Assembly (NCBI RefSeq): GCF_003579925.1
Contig: NZ_QUAL01000190.1
Location: 1 to 64,000, forward strand
Origin: Jiangella rhizosphaerae
Lineage (GTDB): Bacteria > Actinomycetota > Actinomycetes > Jiangellales > Jiangellaceae
Direction: 5' to 3'
Length of the DNA stretch: 64,000 bases
Below the pieces are notes generated by a model. The model was given only the letters and a program-made list of their open reading frames with translations. It made no database searches and had not been told where the DNA came from. Numbering within the stretch: the first letter of the stretch is position 1; each line of letters begins with the position of its first letter. The position numbers and the translations under genes were made by a program. Positions 1 to 9,330 of this stretch are shown one piece after another.

Positions 1-1
1 G

Positions 2-1912
2 GCCGGCCTGCGCCTGGGCGCCCTCGCCGTACGGGCCGCGCAGGCCCGGCCGGACGCCGCGCCACCGGCGCCCGATGCCGAGCTGATGATCGAGGACTAC
101 GTGCTGCACGAGGTCCTCGGTGCGGAGAGTCCCGCCGTCACCACGGCGCTCGCCGACATCGCCGTCGTCGAGCGGGTGAACCCCAGCCTCGCCGAAGCAC
201 TGACCGAACGGCCGGACGTCGGCGCGCTACTGCTGCAGGCGGAGGAGCGCGGCCTGTTCGTCACGCGGATCGACGCCGGATGGTTCGAGATGCACGCGCT
301 GGTCCGCGAGGTCCTGCTCACCCAGCTCGCCAGGGGTTCCCCCGACCGGCTGGCCACCCGGCACGCGCGCGCCGCCCGGTGGTTCACCGATGCCGACGAG
401 ATCCCGCTGGCGCTGGAGCACTGGCTGCGCGCCGGGCTCCACCGCGAGGCACTGCGGCTGCTGGCGGCCAAGAACGTCGAGCTCTACGACACCGGCCGCG
501 AGGCGACGATCATCCGTACCCTCACCGCCATCCCGCTGCGGGTCGCGACAGCCGACCTGAGCGCCATGATCGACTACGCGTGGTGCCAACTGCTGGTCAG
601 CCGCCGCGGATTCCTCGATGCCGTCGACCGCCTCAGTTGGTGGGCCACCCAGTCGGTGCATCGTGGTAAAGGAGCCGCCAACCGGCTCACCATGTTCCGT
701 TCGATCGCGGCCACCATGACCGGCGACTGGTCCACCGGCATGTCGCTGGCCAAGCGCACACTCAGCGATGCCGGATCCGGCTGGTGGCGCGACCCGGTCG
801 GCCGGTTCGGCTGGAACATGCTGGCTCGTGCCGTAGCGCTGTACGAAGGGTGGGACGACAACAGCGACGACATCCGCGAAGCCGACATCGCGGTCAGTGG
901 CGACCCCGAGAGCCGGCTGGCGCTGGAGGGCACCCGAGCCCTGGGTGAGGCGCTTGCTGGCCGCCCCCTCCAGGCCGTCCAGGTGGCGTCGGGCATCCGC
1001 CGGTCCGCGACCGTCGCCAACCGGGCGGTGCTGCGGGCCGAGCTGGCCACCGCCGAGGCGCTGGCCCACCGAGAGCTCGGCGACCGGTCGCGCGCTCTCG
1101 CGGAGTCCACCGCGGTGGCCGCCACACCGCTGGAGCCGGTGTTGTACTGCAGCGTGCTCGCTCAGCTCGACGTCACCGAGGCGCACGCCGATGACGGAGA
1201 CCTCGACGCCGCGCATGTCGCGTTCGACCGTGCTCGCAGCCTGGCCGAGCCCGACCTGGCCGGCCCTGGCGGGCGCACGATGCTGGCCCGCGTGGCGACG
1301 CGGCTGCAGCTCGCCGCCGGGGACACCGAACGTGCCCGCCGCTGGTCCGACCAGATCGTCGACCCGTTCTGGCGCGCTGCGAGCGATGCCCGCGTGCTGC
1401 TCGCCGAGGGCCGGCCCCTCGAAGCGGCATCGGCGCTCGAGCAGGCCCGGCCCCGGTGCGTGCGTCACGACGTCGTGCGCAACCTGCTGCTCTCGCGCAC
1501 CGCCGGCAGCCACGAGGCGGCCCTCAAATACGTCGCGGCAGCCGCTGAGCGGGCGGCCGCGCACGGCATGGTCCAGACGGTCGCGTCAGAAGGAAGCGAC
1601 GTCGTCGAACTGCTCGAGCGCGCGGCCTGGCAGGTACCCCCGGAGTGGCTGGATCGAGTGCGCCGGACGACGGTACCTCGCCGGGGTGAGGCCGGGCTGG
1701 TCCGCGGAACCGGCGAGCCGCTCACCCAGCGCGAGCGCGACGTCTTGCGCTTCCTGCCCAGCAGGCTCTCGCTTCCGGAGATCGCCGACGAGTTGTACAT
1801 CTCCGTCAACACGTTGAAGTTCCACGTCAAGGTCATCTACCGCAAGCTCGGCGTCCGCTCGCGGGCCGAGGCGGCCGAGATCGCCCGGGCGATGGCCGGG
1901 CTGCGGCGGTGA
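2..1912 (+). CDS. MalT/LAL-type LuxR transcriptional regulator, 5' truncated by window edge
   Basis: The open frame runs in from the left edge, so the N-terminal P-loop ATPase part lies outside the window; 636 residues are visible. The first codons read AGLRLGALAVRAAQ, typical of the region after the ATPase domain in MalT-like proteins. A long helical, TPR-like middle follows, and the C-terminus is a LuxR helix-turn-helix (LTQRERDVL, then SVNTLKFHVKVIYRKLG). It resembles the second regulator at 9331-11985, and the two bracket the arginine deiminase genes. A role in controlling that cluster is inference from position. The internal ATG at 86 is not the real start. Confidence 0.85.
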   Translation, partial: AGLRLGALAVRAAQARPDAAPPAPDAELMIEDYVLHEVLGAESPAVTTALADIAVVERVNPSLAEALTERPDVGALLLQAEERGLFVTRIDAGWFEMHALVREVLLTQLARGSPDRLATRHARAARWFTDADEIPLALEHWLRAGLHREALRLLAAKNVELYDTGREATIIRTLTAIPLRVATADLSAMIDYAWCQLLVSRRGFLDAVDRLSWWATQSVHRGKGAANRLTMFRSIAATMTGDWSTGMSLAKRTLSDAGSGWWRDPVGRFGWNMLARAVALYEGWDDNSDDIREADIAVSGDPESRLALEGTRALGEALAGRPLQAVQVASGIRRSATVANRAVLRAELATAEALAHRELGDRSRALAESTAVAATPLEPVLYCSVLAQLDVTEAHADDGDLDAAHVAFDRARSLAEPDLAGPGGRTMLARVATRLQLAAGDTERARRWSDQIVDPFWRAASDARVLLAEGRPLEAASALEQARPRCVRHDVVRNLLLSRTAGSHEAALKYVAAAAERAAAHGMVQTVASEGSDVVELLERAAWQVPPEWLDRVRRTTVPRRGEAGLVRGTGEPLTQRERDVLRFLPSRLSLPEIADELYISVNTLKFHVKVIYRKLGVRSRAEAAEIARAMAGLRR

Positions 1913-1914
1913 CC

Positions 1915-2118
1915 TCACGGCGAGAGTATCCGGCCCTTCTGCTGCTCGAACTCCTCCGGCGAGAGCAGGCCGCGCGTCACCAGATCGTCCAGCTCCTTGA
2001 GCTGCTCCACCGGGTCGACCACCAGGCCGGGTGAGCGGATCGGTCCGGGCAGGTCCGGGCACGGCGGGCGGACCAGCAGGTCCGTACCGCGGGCTCTGGT
2101 GGCGGCGACGCGTCTCAT
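1915..2118 (-). CDS. Small SHOCT-domain protein
   Basis: A 67-residue protein whose last 35 residues form a SHOCT motif (DPVEQLKELDDLVTRGLLS followed by EEFEQQKGRIL). This short helical domain is usually found at protein C-termini in actinobacteria and is thought to mediate oligomerisation. The start ATG overlaps the stop of the upstream DUF6325-like gene (ATGA), so the two are translationally coupled. Longer in-frame extensions exist but are arginine/proline-rich and lack a ribosome site. Function unknown. Confidence 0.7.
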   Translation of the reverse strand: MRRVAATRARGTDLLVRPPCPDLPGPIRSPGLVVDPVEQLKELDDLVTRGLLSPEEFEQQKGRILSP

Positions 2119-2564
2119 GGCACTGCTCCTCCCGGTGGTCCGCCGGCCCGGCCGTTGCGTTCGGCCAGGACGTCCTCGACCCTTGACGGCGGGATCCGCT
2201 CGCCGGCGGCGATCCGGCCGCCCGCTTCGTGCGCCGCCACCGAGAGCGGCAGCGCCCAGCGGTCCTCGGTGACGACCAGCACGCCGCAGGTGCCGAGGCG
2301 CAAGGTCGAGGACGCCAGCTGGATGTCGTGCTCGGTGAGCAGGCCGCCGACGTCGCCCTCGACACCACGCAGCCCGGCGAGGCTCTCGACGCCTTCCAGC
2401 TCGTGGACGTCGACCACACCGTCGGCGCCGCGTTCCAGCACGACGAGGTCGAGGAGACGGACCGCCGCCGCTTCGACCAGCTCCGCCAGGGCCGGGACCA
2501 GCCGCTCCAGCGACCGGAGGTCCGGCACCGACACGACCAGGTATGACATGAGGTCCGGCGCCAT
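2115..2564 (-). CDS. DUF6325/DUF1269-like small conserved protein
   Basis: A 149-residue protein beginning MAPDLMSYLVVSVPD, with alternating hydrophobic strands and helices (LERLVPALAELVEAAAVRL) typical of the DUF1269/DUF6325 membrane-associated or stress-related families. The ATG at 2564 was chosen because it is preceded by GAGGGGACCCCG; the upstream extension is arginine-rich shadow sequence. It forms a two-gene unit with the SHOCT protein (4-bp overlap). Family assignment is by pattern only and the function is unknown. Confidence 0.6.
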   Translation of the reverse strand: MAPDLMSYLVVSVPDLRSLERLVPALAELVEAAAVRLLDLVVLERGADGVVDVHELEGVESLAGLRGVEGDVGGLLTEHDIQLASSTLRLGTCGVLVVTEDRWALPLSVAAHEAGGRIAAGERIPPSRVEDVLAERNGRAGGPPGGAVP

Positions 2565-2730
2565 CGGGGTCCCCTCGATCGGTTCGTGGCCGTCCACAGC
2601 ACCTCCCGCGGTCGGGCGATCCCACCATCTTCTACCTCGCCCGGCCGTTGCGGACCACACGGCGCGGGGTGGACTTCCTCCCCGTCGAGCTCGCGGCGCC
2701 GCCGGCGGCGCGCACTGGTGCCGCCGCGCG

Positions 2731-2750
2731 CCCACCCCGCGCTGGGTGGG
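2731..2750. repeat. 7-bp inverted repeat upstream of the ADI operon
   Basis: CCCACCC and GGGTGGG separated by six bases form a short GC stem about 70 bp upstream of argF. The region from 2565 to 2820 otherwise holds no gene. The repeat could be an operator for one of the flanking regulators or a chance GC hairpin; nothing in the sequence decides this. Confidence 0.25.
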
Positions 2751-2820
2751 AGCTCACCACCCGGATCACCGGCACCCTCTCCGATAGCTGGAGCAGGACC
2801 GACGCGAGGAGTGGCACACC

Positions 2821-3822
2821 ATGCTCAACCTCCGCAACCGGAGCTTCCTCAAGGAGCTCGACTTCGAGCCCGACGAGCTGCGCCACCTGCTGCGGCTCTC
2901 CGAGGCCGTCAAGATCGCCAAGTACGCCGGCACCGAGGTCAAGCGGCTCGAGGGCAAGGAGATCGCGCTGATCTTCGAGAAGACCTCGACCCGGACCAGG
3001 TCCGCGTTCGAGGTGGCCGCGTTCGACCAGGGCGCGCACGTCACGTACCTCGACCCGTCCGGCTCCCAACTCGGGCACAAGGAGTCGGTCGCCGACACCG
3101 CCCGCGTCCTGGGCCGCATGTACGACGCCATCGAGTACCGCGGCTCCCGGCAGGCCGACGTCGAGACGTTGGCGGAGTACGCCGGCGTTCCCGTGTACAA
3201 CGGCCTCACCGCCGAATGGCACCCCACCCAGATGCTGGCGGACTTCCTCACGATGCACGAGGCGAGCCAGAAGCCCTACGACGCCCTGGCGTATGCCTTC
3301 GTCGGTGACTGCCGGTTCAACATGGGCCGCTCGCTGCTGGCCATGGGCGCGCTGATGGGCGCCGACGTCCGCCTGGCCGGGCCGGAGTCGCTCGCCCCGC
3401 CCGACGACGTCGTCGCGACGGCGCGCGAGATCGCCGCCCGCACCGGCGCGCAGATCACCGTCACGACTGACGCCGCGCAGGCCGTGTCGGGCGTCGACTT
3501 CGTCCACACCGACGTGTGGGTGTCGATGGGCGAGCCGAAGGACGTCTGGACCGAGCGCGTCCAGCTGCTCACGCCGTACCAGGTCAACCGCACGCTGCTG
3601 GAGAAGTCCGGCAACCCGAGGGTCCGGTTCATGCACTGCCTACCGGCCTTCCACGACCCGAACACCACGGTCGGGCGCGAGATGATGGAGCACACCGGCA
3701 TGCACAGCGGCCTCGAGGTCACCGGCGACGTCTTCGACTCGCCCGCGAGCATCGTCTTCGACCAGGCCGAGAACCGCCTGCACACCATCAAGGCCCTGCT
3801 CATGGCGACCCTCGGTGCCTGA
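2821..3822 (+). CDS. argF: Ornithine carbamoyltransferase, probably catabolic
   Basis: 333 residues, the normal OTC length. The carbamoyl-phosphate loop STRTR is at residues 56-60, followed by HPTQ, and the ornithine-binding HCLPAFHD motif is near the C-terminus. In the deiminase pathway it splits citrulline with phosphate into ornithine and carbamoyl phosphate in the cytoplasm. The catabolic role is inferred from its position directly before carbamate kinase and arginine deiminase. The start ATG follows GAGGAGTGGCACACC. It lies 13 bp before arcC. Confidence 0.93.
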   Translation: MLNLRNRSFLKELDFEPDELRHLLRLSEAVKIAKYAGTEVKRLEGKEIALIFEKTSTRTRSAFEVAAFDQGAHVTYLDPSGSQLGHKESVADTARVLGRMYDAIEYRGSRQADVETLAEYAGVPVYNGLTAEWHPTQMLADFLTMHEASQKPYDALAYAFVGDCRFNMGRSLLAMGALMGADVRLAGPESLAPPDDVVATAREIAARTGAQITVTTDAAQAVSGVDFVHTDVWVSMGEPKDVWTERVQLLTPYQVNRTLLEKSGNPRVRFMHCLPAFHDPNTTVGREMMEHTGMHSGLEVTGDVFDSPASIVFDQAENRLHTIKALLMATLGA

Positions 3823-3835
3823 GGAGGCTGCCGTC

Positions 3836-4780
3836 ATGCGCATCCTCGTGGCCCTCGGCGGGAACGCCCTGCTCCGCCGCGGCGAGCCGATGACCGCGGA
3901 CGTCCAGCGGGCCAACGTCCGCACGGCCGCGCTCGCGCTGGCTCCGGTCGCCGCCCGACACCAGCTGGTGGTCTCGCACGGCAACGGGCCCCAGGTGGGC
4001 CTGCTCGCCCTGCAGGCGGCCGCCTACGCCGACGTCGAGCCGTACCCCCTCGACGTCCTCGGCGCGCAGACCGAGGGGATGATCGGCTACCTCATCGAGC
4101 AGGAGCTGGGCAACGCACTCCCGCCGGAACTGCCCTTCGCCACCCTGCTGACCATGGTCGAGGTCGACGCCGCCGACCCGGCGTTCCAGGACCCCACGAA
4201 GTTCGTCGGGCCGCTGTACGACGACGACACCGCCGCCGGCCTGGCGGCGGCCAAGGGCTGGGCGTTCAAGCGCGACGGCGACAACCTCCGCCGCGTCGTC
4301 CCGTCGCCGCAGCCGAAGCGCATCTTCGAGATCCGGCCGATCCGCTGGCTGCTCGACCGCGGCGTGCTCGTCGTGTGCGCGGGCGGCGGCGGGATCCCGA
4401 CCACCTGGCTGCCCGGCCGCGAGCGCACGCTCGGCGGCGTGGAGGCGGTCATCGACAAGGACCTGGCCAGCGAGCTGCTCGCCCGCGAGGTCGGCGCCGA
4501 CCTGTTCGTCATGGCCACCGACGTGCCCGGCGTCTTCCTGGACTGGGGGACGCCGGACCAGCGGCAACTGGGCCACGTCACCCCGGAGGAGTTGCGCGCG
4601 CTGCCGTTCGCCGCGGGCTCCATGGGCCCGAAGGTCGACGCCGCCGCCCGCTTCGTCGAGGCCACCGGGCGGCGCGCCGCCATCGGCGCTCTCGCCGACC
4701 TGGGCCGCATCGTCGAAGGCACCGCGGGCACCACCGTCGAACCGGCCGCCGACCGCGCGCTGGCGAAGGAGGAACGATGA
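3836..4780 (+). CDS. arcC: Carbamate kinase
   Basis: 314 residues opening with the kinase signature [13 protein letters not shown]. It transfers the phosphate of carbamoyl phosphate to ADP, giving ATP, CO2 and ammonia, the energy-yielding step of the arginine deiminase pathway. The conserved block [11 protein letters not shown] lies near residue 50, with CAGGGGIP and KVDAA-type motifs later. The ATG at 3836 was preferred to one at 3815 because it is preceded by GAGGAGGCTGCCGTC. Its stop overlaps the arcA start (ATGA). Confidence 0.93.
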   Translation: MRILVALGGNALLRRGEPMTADVQRANVRTAALALAPVAARHQLVVSHGNGPQVGLLALQAAAYADVEPYPLDVLGAQTEGMIGYLIEQELGNALPPELPFATLLTMVEVDAADPAFQDPTKFVGPLYDDDTAAGLAAAKGWAFKRDGDNLRRVVPSPQPKRIFEIRPIRWLLDRGVLVVCAGGGGIPTTWLPGRERTLGGVEAVIDKDLASELLAREVGADLFVMATDVPGVFLDWGTPDQRQLGHVTPEELRALPFAAGSMGPKVDAAARFVEATGRRAAIGALADLGRIVEGTAGTTVEPAADRALAKEER

Positions 4781-6042
4781 ACAGCTTCGGTGTGCACTCC
4801 GAGGTCGGCACGCTCCGCAAGGTGCTCGTCCACCGGCCGGATCTGAGTCTGCAGCGGCTCACCCCGGGCAACCACGACGACCTCCTCTTCGACGACGTCC
4901 TCTGGGTCGAGCGCGCCCAGTACGAGCACGACCGCTTCGTCACGCTGATGCGCGAGCGTGGCGTGCAGGTGTACCTGCTCACGGACCTGCTCGCCGAGAC
5001 GATCGCCGCCGACGACGCGAACAGGACCCGGCTCATCGAGCTCGTCGCGTCCGAGTACACCGTCGGCTGGTCGCTCGTCGACGAGGTCCGCCAGATGCTC
5101 GCCGAGCTCAAGCCCGAGGACTTGGCCCGTCACCTGGTGGGCGGCCTCACCGTCGCCGAGTCCGGGCTCGACCTCGGCAAGGCGGCGACCAGCTCGCTCA
5201 TCGGTGCCGCGGCGGCCGACGACCCCAGCGTGTTCGTCCTGCCCCCGTTGCCGAACACCTTGTTCACCCGCGACTCGTCGTGCTGGATCTACGGCGGCGT
5301 GTCGGTCAATCCCATGTACTGGCCGGCCCGCCGGCGCGAGGCGTACAACGTCGCCGCGATCTACCGCGGCCACCCGATGTTCCGCGATGCCGGCTTCGAG
5401 TTCTGGTACCCGCCGCAGGACCGCGCCGGGCGGCTCGAGACCGCCGACTTCGGCCGCGCGTCACTGGAGGGCGGCGACGTCATGCCGATCGGCAACGGCA
5501 CCGTGCTCATCGGGATGAGCGAGCGCTCGCAGGCCCGCATGATCGAGCAGATCGCCCGGACGCTGTTCGCCGCCGGGGCGGCCGAACGCGTCATCGCGTG
5601 CGTCATGACGAAGGACCGCGCGCACATGCACCTGGACACCGTCTTCACGCTGCTCGACCGCGACAGGGCGACCGCGTATCCGAAGGTCGTCCCGCACATC
5701 AAGGCGATCAGCCTGCGGCCGGGGCGGCGCGAGGGCGATTTCCACGTCACCGTCGAGCCGGACTTCGTCGGCGCCGTGGCCGACGCCCTCCGCGTGCCGC
5801 GGCTGCACATCGTCGAGACCGGCGGCGATTCGTACCAGCAGGAGCGGGAGCAATGGGACGACGGCAACAACGTCGTCGCGCTCTCCCCCGGCGTGGTGGT
5901 CGCCTACGAGCGCAACACCTACACGATCGCCAAGATGCGCGAGGCCGGCGTCGAGGTGCTCGAGATCGAGGGGTTCGAGCTGGGCAAGGGTCGCGGCGGC
6001 GGGCACTGCATGACCTGCCCGCTCGAGCGGGACCCGATCTAG
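4777..6042 (+). CDS. arcA: Arginine deiminase
   Basis: 421 residues beginning [20 protein letters not shown], typical of arginine deiminases of the guanidino-group-modifying superfamily. It hydrolyses arginine to citrulline and ammonia. The catalytic cysteine is C411 in the C-terminal GGGHCMT motif; FTRDSS and the HLDTVFT histidine block are also present. The start overlaps the arcC stop by 4 bp, giving one operon argF-arcC-arcA. The gene order differs from the arcABC order common in firmicutes. Confidence 0.94.
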   Translation: MNSFGVHSEVGTLRKVLVHRPDLSLQRLTPGNHDDLLFDDVLWVERAQYEHDRFVTLMRERGVQVYLLTDLLAETIAADDANRTRLIELVASEYTVGWSLVDEVRQMLAELKPEDLARHLVGGLTVAESGLDLGKAATSSLIGAAAADDPSVFVLPPLPNTLFTRDSSCWIYGGVSVNPMYWPARRREAYNVAAIYRGHPMFRDAGFEFWYPPQDRAGRLETADFGRASLEGGDVMPIGNGTVLIGMSERSQARMIEQIARTLFAAGAAERVIACVMTKDRAHMHLDTVFTLLDRDRATAYPKVVPHIKAISLRPGRREGDFHVTVEPDFVGAVADALRVPRLHIVETGGDSYQQEREQWDDGNNVVALSPGVVVAYERNTYTIAKMREAGVEVLEIEGFELGKGRGGGHCMTCPLERDPI

Positions 6043-6052
6043 GCGGGCGGCC

Positions 6053-6205
6053 ATGAGCACGGGGATGCGCTGGCTGGTCGGGATCGTCGTGGCGGCGGCC
6101 ATCGTGGCGCTGGTCGCCTACGCCCGCAATCCGGCCAAGGCCGGACGCAGCCTGGACGACGCCGGCGTCGTGGCCGTGGGTCCGGCCGCGACGGCGGCGC
6201 CCTGA
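6053..6205 (+). CDS. 50-residue single-span membrane protein
   Basis: ATG at 6053 follows GGCGGGCGGCC and lies 10 bp after arcA. The product starts MSTGMRWLVGIVVAAAIVAL, one hydrophobic span of about 18 residues, then a short Ala/Pro/Gly-rich tail ending at a TGA. It sits inside the ADI operon between arcA and the transporter genes, which suggests a small accessory protein of the pathway or its transporters. No family is recognised; the evidence is the start, ribosome site, membrane segment and position. Confidence 0.5.
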   Translation: MSTGMRWLVGIVVAAAIVALVAYARNPAKAGRSLDDAGVVAVGPAATAAP

Positions 6206-6222
6206 ACGGCGACGGGGCCGGC

Positions 6223-7743
6223 ATGGCTCCCGACGAGGCACTTCCCGCGCACCGGCAGGAGCCGCGGCCGCCCAGCCTGCTCGACGCGGTGGCTCCAGTG
6301 GTCGTGCTGGTGGTGCTGCTGACGCTCACCATCGTGCTGTTCGGCATCGACGCCGCCGCCGGTCCGCTCCAGGTCGCATTGCTGGCCAGCGCCGTCTTCG
6401 CCGGCCTGGTCGCGCTGAAGAACGGGCACACGGTCGCCGCCGTCCGCGACGCCGCTATCGGCGGCGTGACCTCGGCACTCGGCGCTGTCTTCATCCTGCT
6501 GGCCGTCGGCGCGATGATCGGCACCTGGAACATGGCCGGCGTCATCCCGACGGTGGTGTCGTACGGCCTGCTGTTCCTGGTGCCGTCCATCTTCTACGCC
6601 GCGGTCGCCGCGATCTGCGCGCTGGTGGGTGCCGTCACGGGGAGCTCGTGGACGACAGCGGCCACCCTCGGGGTCGCCTTCGCCGGCATGGCGCCGATCC
6701 TGGGCATGGACACCGCGATCACCGCGGGCGCCGTCGTGTCCGGCGCGTACATGGGCGACAAGATGTCCCCGCTCTCGGAGACGACCGTGCTGGTGCCGAG
6801 CCTGGTCGGCGGCGTCACGGTGAACCAGCACATCCGGGGCATGGCCTGGACGGCGTTCCCCGCGTTCGGGATCGCGCTCGTGCTCTTCCTGGTCATCGGG
6901 CTGGCCGCAGATCCGGCGGCGTCGGCGATCGGCACCGACGAGGCCCGTGCCGAGCTCGCGTCGGCGTTCTGGATCTCACCGGTCAACCTGCTGCCGCTGC
7001 TGTTGTTGATCGCCCTGTCGCTCCTGCGCACGCCGCCGTTCCTGGCGATCTTCTCGGTCGCCGTGTTCTCAGGCGTGTTCGCCTGGCTCACCCAGCCCGA
7101 CGCCGTCGAGGCCTTCGTCGACGAGCCCGGCCAGGGGCGGCTGCTCACCGGCATCGAGGCGGTGTACGACGCCATGGCGAACGGGTTCGTGTCGGTCAGC
7201 GGCAACGCCACCATCGACGACCTCTTCTCGACCGGCGGCATGGCGGGCATGCTCACCACGGTCTGGCTCATCCTCGCCGCGCTGAGCTTCGCCGCGATCA
7301 TGGAGCAAGCCGGGTTCCTCACCCGGCTCATCCAGCCGCTCGTCCAGCGGGTGCACTCCGACCGGGGCCTGATCGCGTCCGCCGGCGGCACCGCCGTGGG
7401 CCTCAACGTCGTCGCCGGCGACCAGTACGTCGCCGCGGTGCTGCCCGCTCGGGTGTTCAGGTCGGTGTTCGCCCGGCAGGGCCTGGCGCCGCGGATGCTG
7501 ACGCGCACCGTCGAGGACTCCGGCACCGTCACGTCGCCGCTCGTCCCGTGGAACAGCTGCGGGGCGTACATGACCGGCGTGCTCGGCGTCTCGACCATGC
7601 AGTACCTGCCATTCGCGTTCTTCAACCTGCTCAACCCGCTGGTGTCGCTGGCGTTCGCCGTCACCGGCTACCGCATCGAGCACGTCCGCCCGGAGCCGGC
7701 CGCAGAGCCGGAGCCGTCCCGAGGAGGCAGCCATGTCGAGTGA
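6223..7743 (+). CDS. nhaC: NhaC-family Na+/H+ antiporter
   Basis: 506 residues with about 11-12 hydrophobic segments. The family signature GDKMSPLSETT is near residue 185 and the second conserved block GLNVVAGDQY is in the C-terminal half. NhaC proteins exchange sodium for protons; some relatives carry organic anions or amino acids. Next to arginine deiminase it could balance ions or exchange arginine pathway metabolites, which is inference. Its last 11 bp overlap the next transporter, so they share a transcript. Confidence 0.85.
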   Translation: MAPDEALPAHRQEPRPPSLLDAVAPVVVLVVLLTLTIVLFGIDAAAGPLQVALLASAVFAGLVALKNGHTVAAVRDAAIGGVTSALGAVFILLAVGAMIGTWNMAGVIPTVVSYGLLFLVPSIFYAAVAAICALVGAVTGSSWTTAATLGVAFAGMAPILGMDTAITAGAVVSGAYMGDKMSPLSETTVLVPSLVGGVTVNQHIRGMAWTAFPAFGIALVLFLVIGLAADPAASAIGTDEARAELASAFWISPVNLLPLLLLIALSLLRTPPFLAIFSVAVFSGVFAWLTQPDAVEAFVDEPGQGRLLTGIEAVYDAMANGFVSVSGNATIDDLFSTGGMAGMLTTVWLILAALSFAAIMEQAGFLTRLIQPLVQRVHSDRGLIASAGGTAVGLNVVAGDQYVAAVLPARVFRSVFARQGLAPRMLTRTVEDSGTVTSPLVPWNSCGAYMTGVLGVSTMQYLPFAFFNLLNPLVSLAFAVTGYRIEHVRPEPAAEPEPSRGGSHVE

Positions 7744-9310
7744 CGCCCGTGCGCCGGACCGGCCGGCCGTGACCGAGGAACCGGCCGAGCGCACGGCCGA
7801 GCGTGCTCCATCGGGTCCCCGACCGCCGGACGAGCAGCCGCGGCGCGGGCGGTTCAGCCTGCCGTCGGCGTACACGATCCTGTTCGCGCTCATCGTCCTG
7901 ACGGCGATCGCGACGTGGATCGTCCCGGCCGGGCAGTACGCGCTCTCCCCCGAGGGCACGCCGGTCCCCGGCACCTACGAGGAGGTCGAGTCCAACCCCC
8001 AGCGGATCGTCGTCGATTCCCTGGAGGCACCGATCAACGGGCTCTACGGCATCGAGGACCCGGCCACCGGCAACGTCGACGTCTTCAACACCGGCACGCT
8101 GTTCGGCGCCATCGACGTGGCGCTGTTCATCCTGGTCATCGGCGGTTTCATCGGCATCACGATGCAGACCGGCGCCATTCAGGCGGGCATCGCCGTGCTG
8201 GTGCGGAAACTGCACGGGCGCGAGCGCTGGCTGATCCCGATCCTCATGATGATCTTCGCCGCGGGCGGCACCACCTTCGGGATGGCCGAGGAGAGCCTGG
8301 CGTTCTACCTGCTGATCACGACGGTGATGATCGCGGCCGGGTATGACGCCCTCGTCGGTGCGACGGTCATCCTGCTGGGTGCCGGTATCGGCGTGCTCGG
8401 CTCGACGGTGAACCCGTTCGCCACCGGCATCGCCTCGGAGTTCGCCGACGTCCCGCTGACCGACGGCCTGTGGCTGCGCATCGCCATCCTGGTCCTGTGC
8501 CTCGCGGCCGGCATCTGGTGGGTGCTGCGCTACGCGATCAGGGTCAGGCGCGACCCCTCGGCGTCGCTCGTCGCCGACCTGCGCGAGTCGAGCGCGAAGC
8601 AGATCGCGTCGGCCGCGCCCGCCGACGACGACAGCGTCCGGCTGGCCGGGCGGCACAAGCTCATCCTGGTCGTCTTCGGCGCCGCCTTCGCTCTCATGGT
8701 GTACGGCGTCGTGCCGTGGGAGGACATCGGCATCGACCTGCCGACGCTGTGGTGGTGGTTCCCCGAGATGACGGCGCTGTTCCTGCTGTTCGCGATCCTC
8801 ATCGGCCTCATCGGCGGCATGGGTGAGGGCCGGCTGACGACGGTGTTCGTCGACGGTGCCCGCGACCTGCTGGGCGTCGCCCTGATCATCGGCATCGCCC
8901 GCGGCATCACCGTCATCATGAACAACGGCCAGATCACCGACACCGTGTTGCACTGGGCCGAGACGGCGCTCGGCGACGTCGGGGCGACCGCGTTCTCGAT
9001 CGTGATGTACGCGTTGTTCCTGCCGCTGTCGTTCCTGATCCCGTCGTCGTCAGGCCTCGCCACGGTGGCGATGCCGATCATGGCACCGCTGGCCGACTTC
9101 GCCGGCGCCGACCGCAGCCTCGTCGTCACCGCCTATCAGAGCGCGTCCGGGCTGCTCAACCTGGTGACGCCGACGTCGGCAGTCGTGATGGGCGGGCTGG
9201 CGATCGCCCGGGTGCCCTACGGCCGGTACCTGCGGTTCGTGTGGCCCCTGCTGGTGATCCTGGCCGCGATCACCGTCGTCATGCTCGCCGTGGGCGCCTA
9301 CACCACCTGA
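7733..9310 (+). CDS. YfcC/ArcD-like membrane transporter
   Basis: 525 residues: a charged cytoplasmic N-terminus of about 45 residues, then FSLPSAYTILFALIVLTAIA, and around 12 membrane segments characteristic of the YfcC family, relatives of ArcD-type arginine/ornithine exchangers. Conserved stretches GGTTFGMAEE and IPSSSGLA fit this family. Downstream of arcA it is the best candidate for the arginine-ornithine antiporter. The ATG at 7733 follows GAGGAGGCAGCC. The substrate is inferred from context. Confidence 0.8.
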   Translation: MSSDARAPDRPAVTEEPAERTAERAPSGPRPPDEQPRRGRFSLPSAYTILFALIVLTAIATWIVPAGQYALSPEGTPVPGTYEEVESNPQRIVVDSLEAPINGLYGIEDPATGNVDVFNTGTLFGAIDVALFILVIGGFIGITMQTGAIQAGIAVLVRKLHGRERWLIPILMMIFAAGGTTFGMAEESLAFYLLITTVMIAAGYDALVGATVILLGAGIGVLGSTVNPFATGIASEFADVPLTDGLWLRIAILVLCLAAGIWWVLRYAIRVRRDPSASLVADLRESSAKQIASAAPADDDSVRLAGRHKLILVVFGAAFALMVYGVVPWEDIGIDLPTLWWWFPEMTALFLLFAILIGLIGGMGEGRLTTVFVDGARDLLGVALIIGIARGITVIMNNGQITDTVLHWAETALGDVGATAFSIVMYALFLPLSFLIPSSSGLATVAMPIMAPLADFAGADRSLVVTAYQSASGLLNLVTPTSAVVMGGLAIARVPYGRYLRFVWPLLVILAAITVVMLAVGAYTT

Positions 9311-9330
9311 AGCGGACGCGAGGAGGGGAC

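Noticed and set aside
227-1564. Long minus-strand open frame of 445 codons opposite the left regulator
   Set aside because: Gly/Arg/His-rich composition and no domain; a GC-rich antisense shadow of the LuxR gene.
2544-2564. GAGGGGACCCCG before the DUF6325-like gene as a DevR box
   Set aside because: Only half the consensus matches and the purine run is better explained as the ribosome site; no TAGCGT is near.
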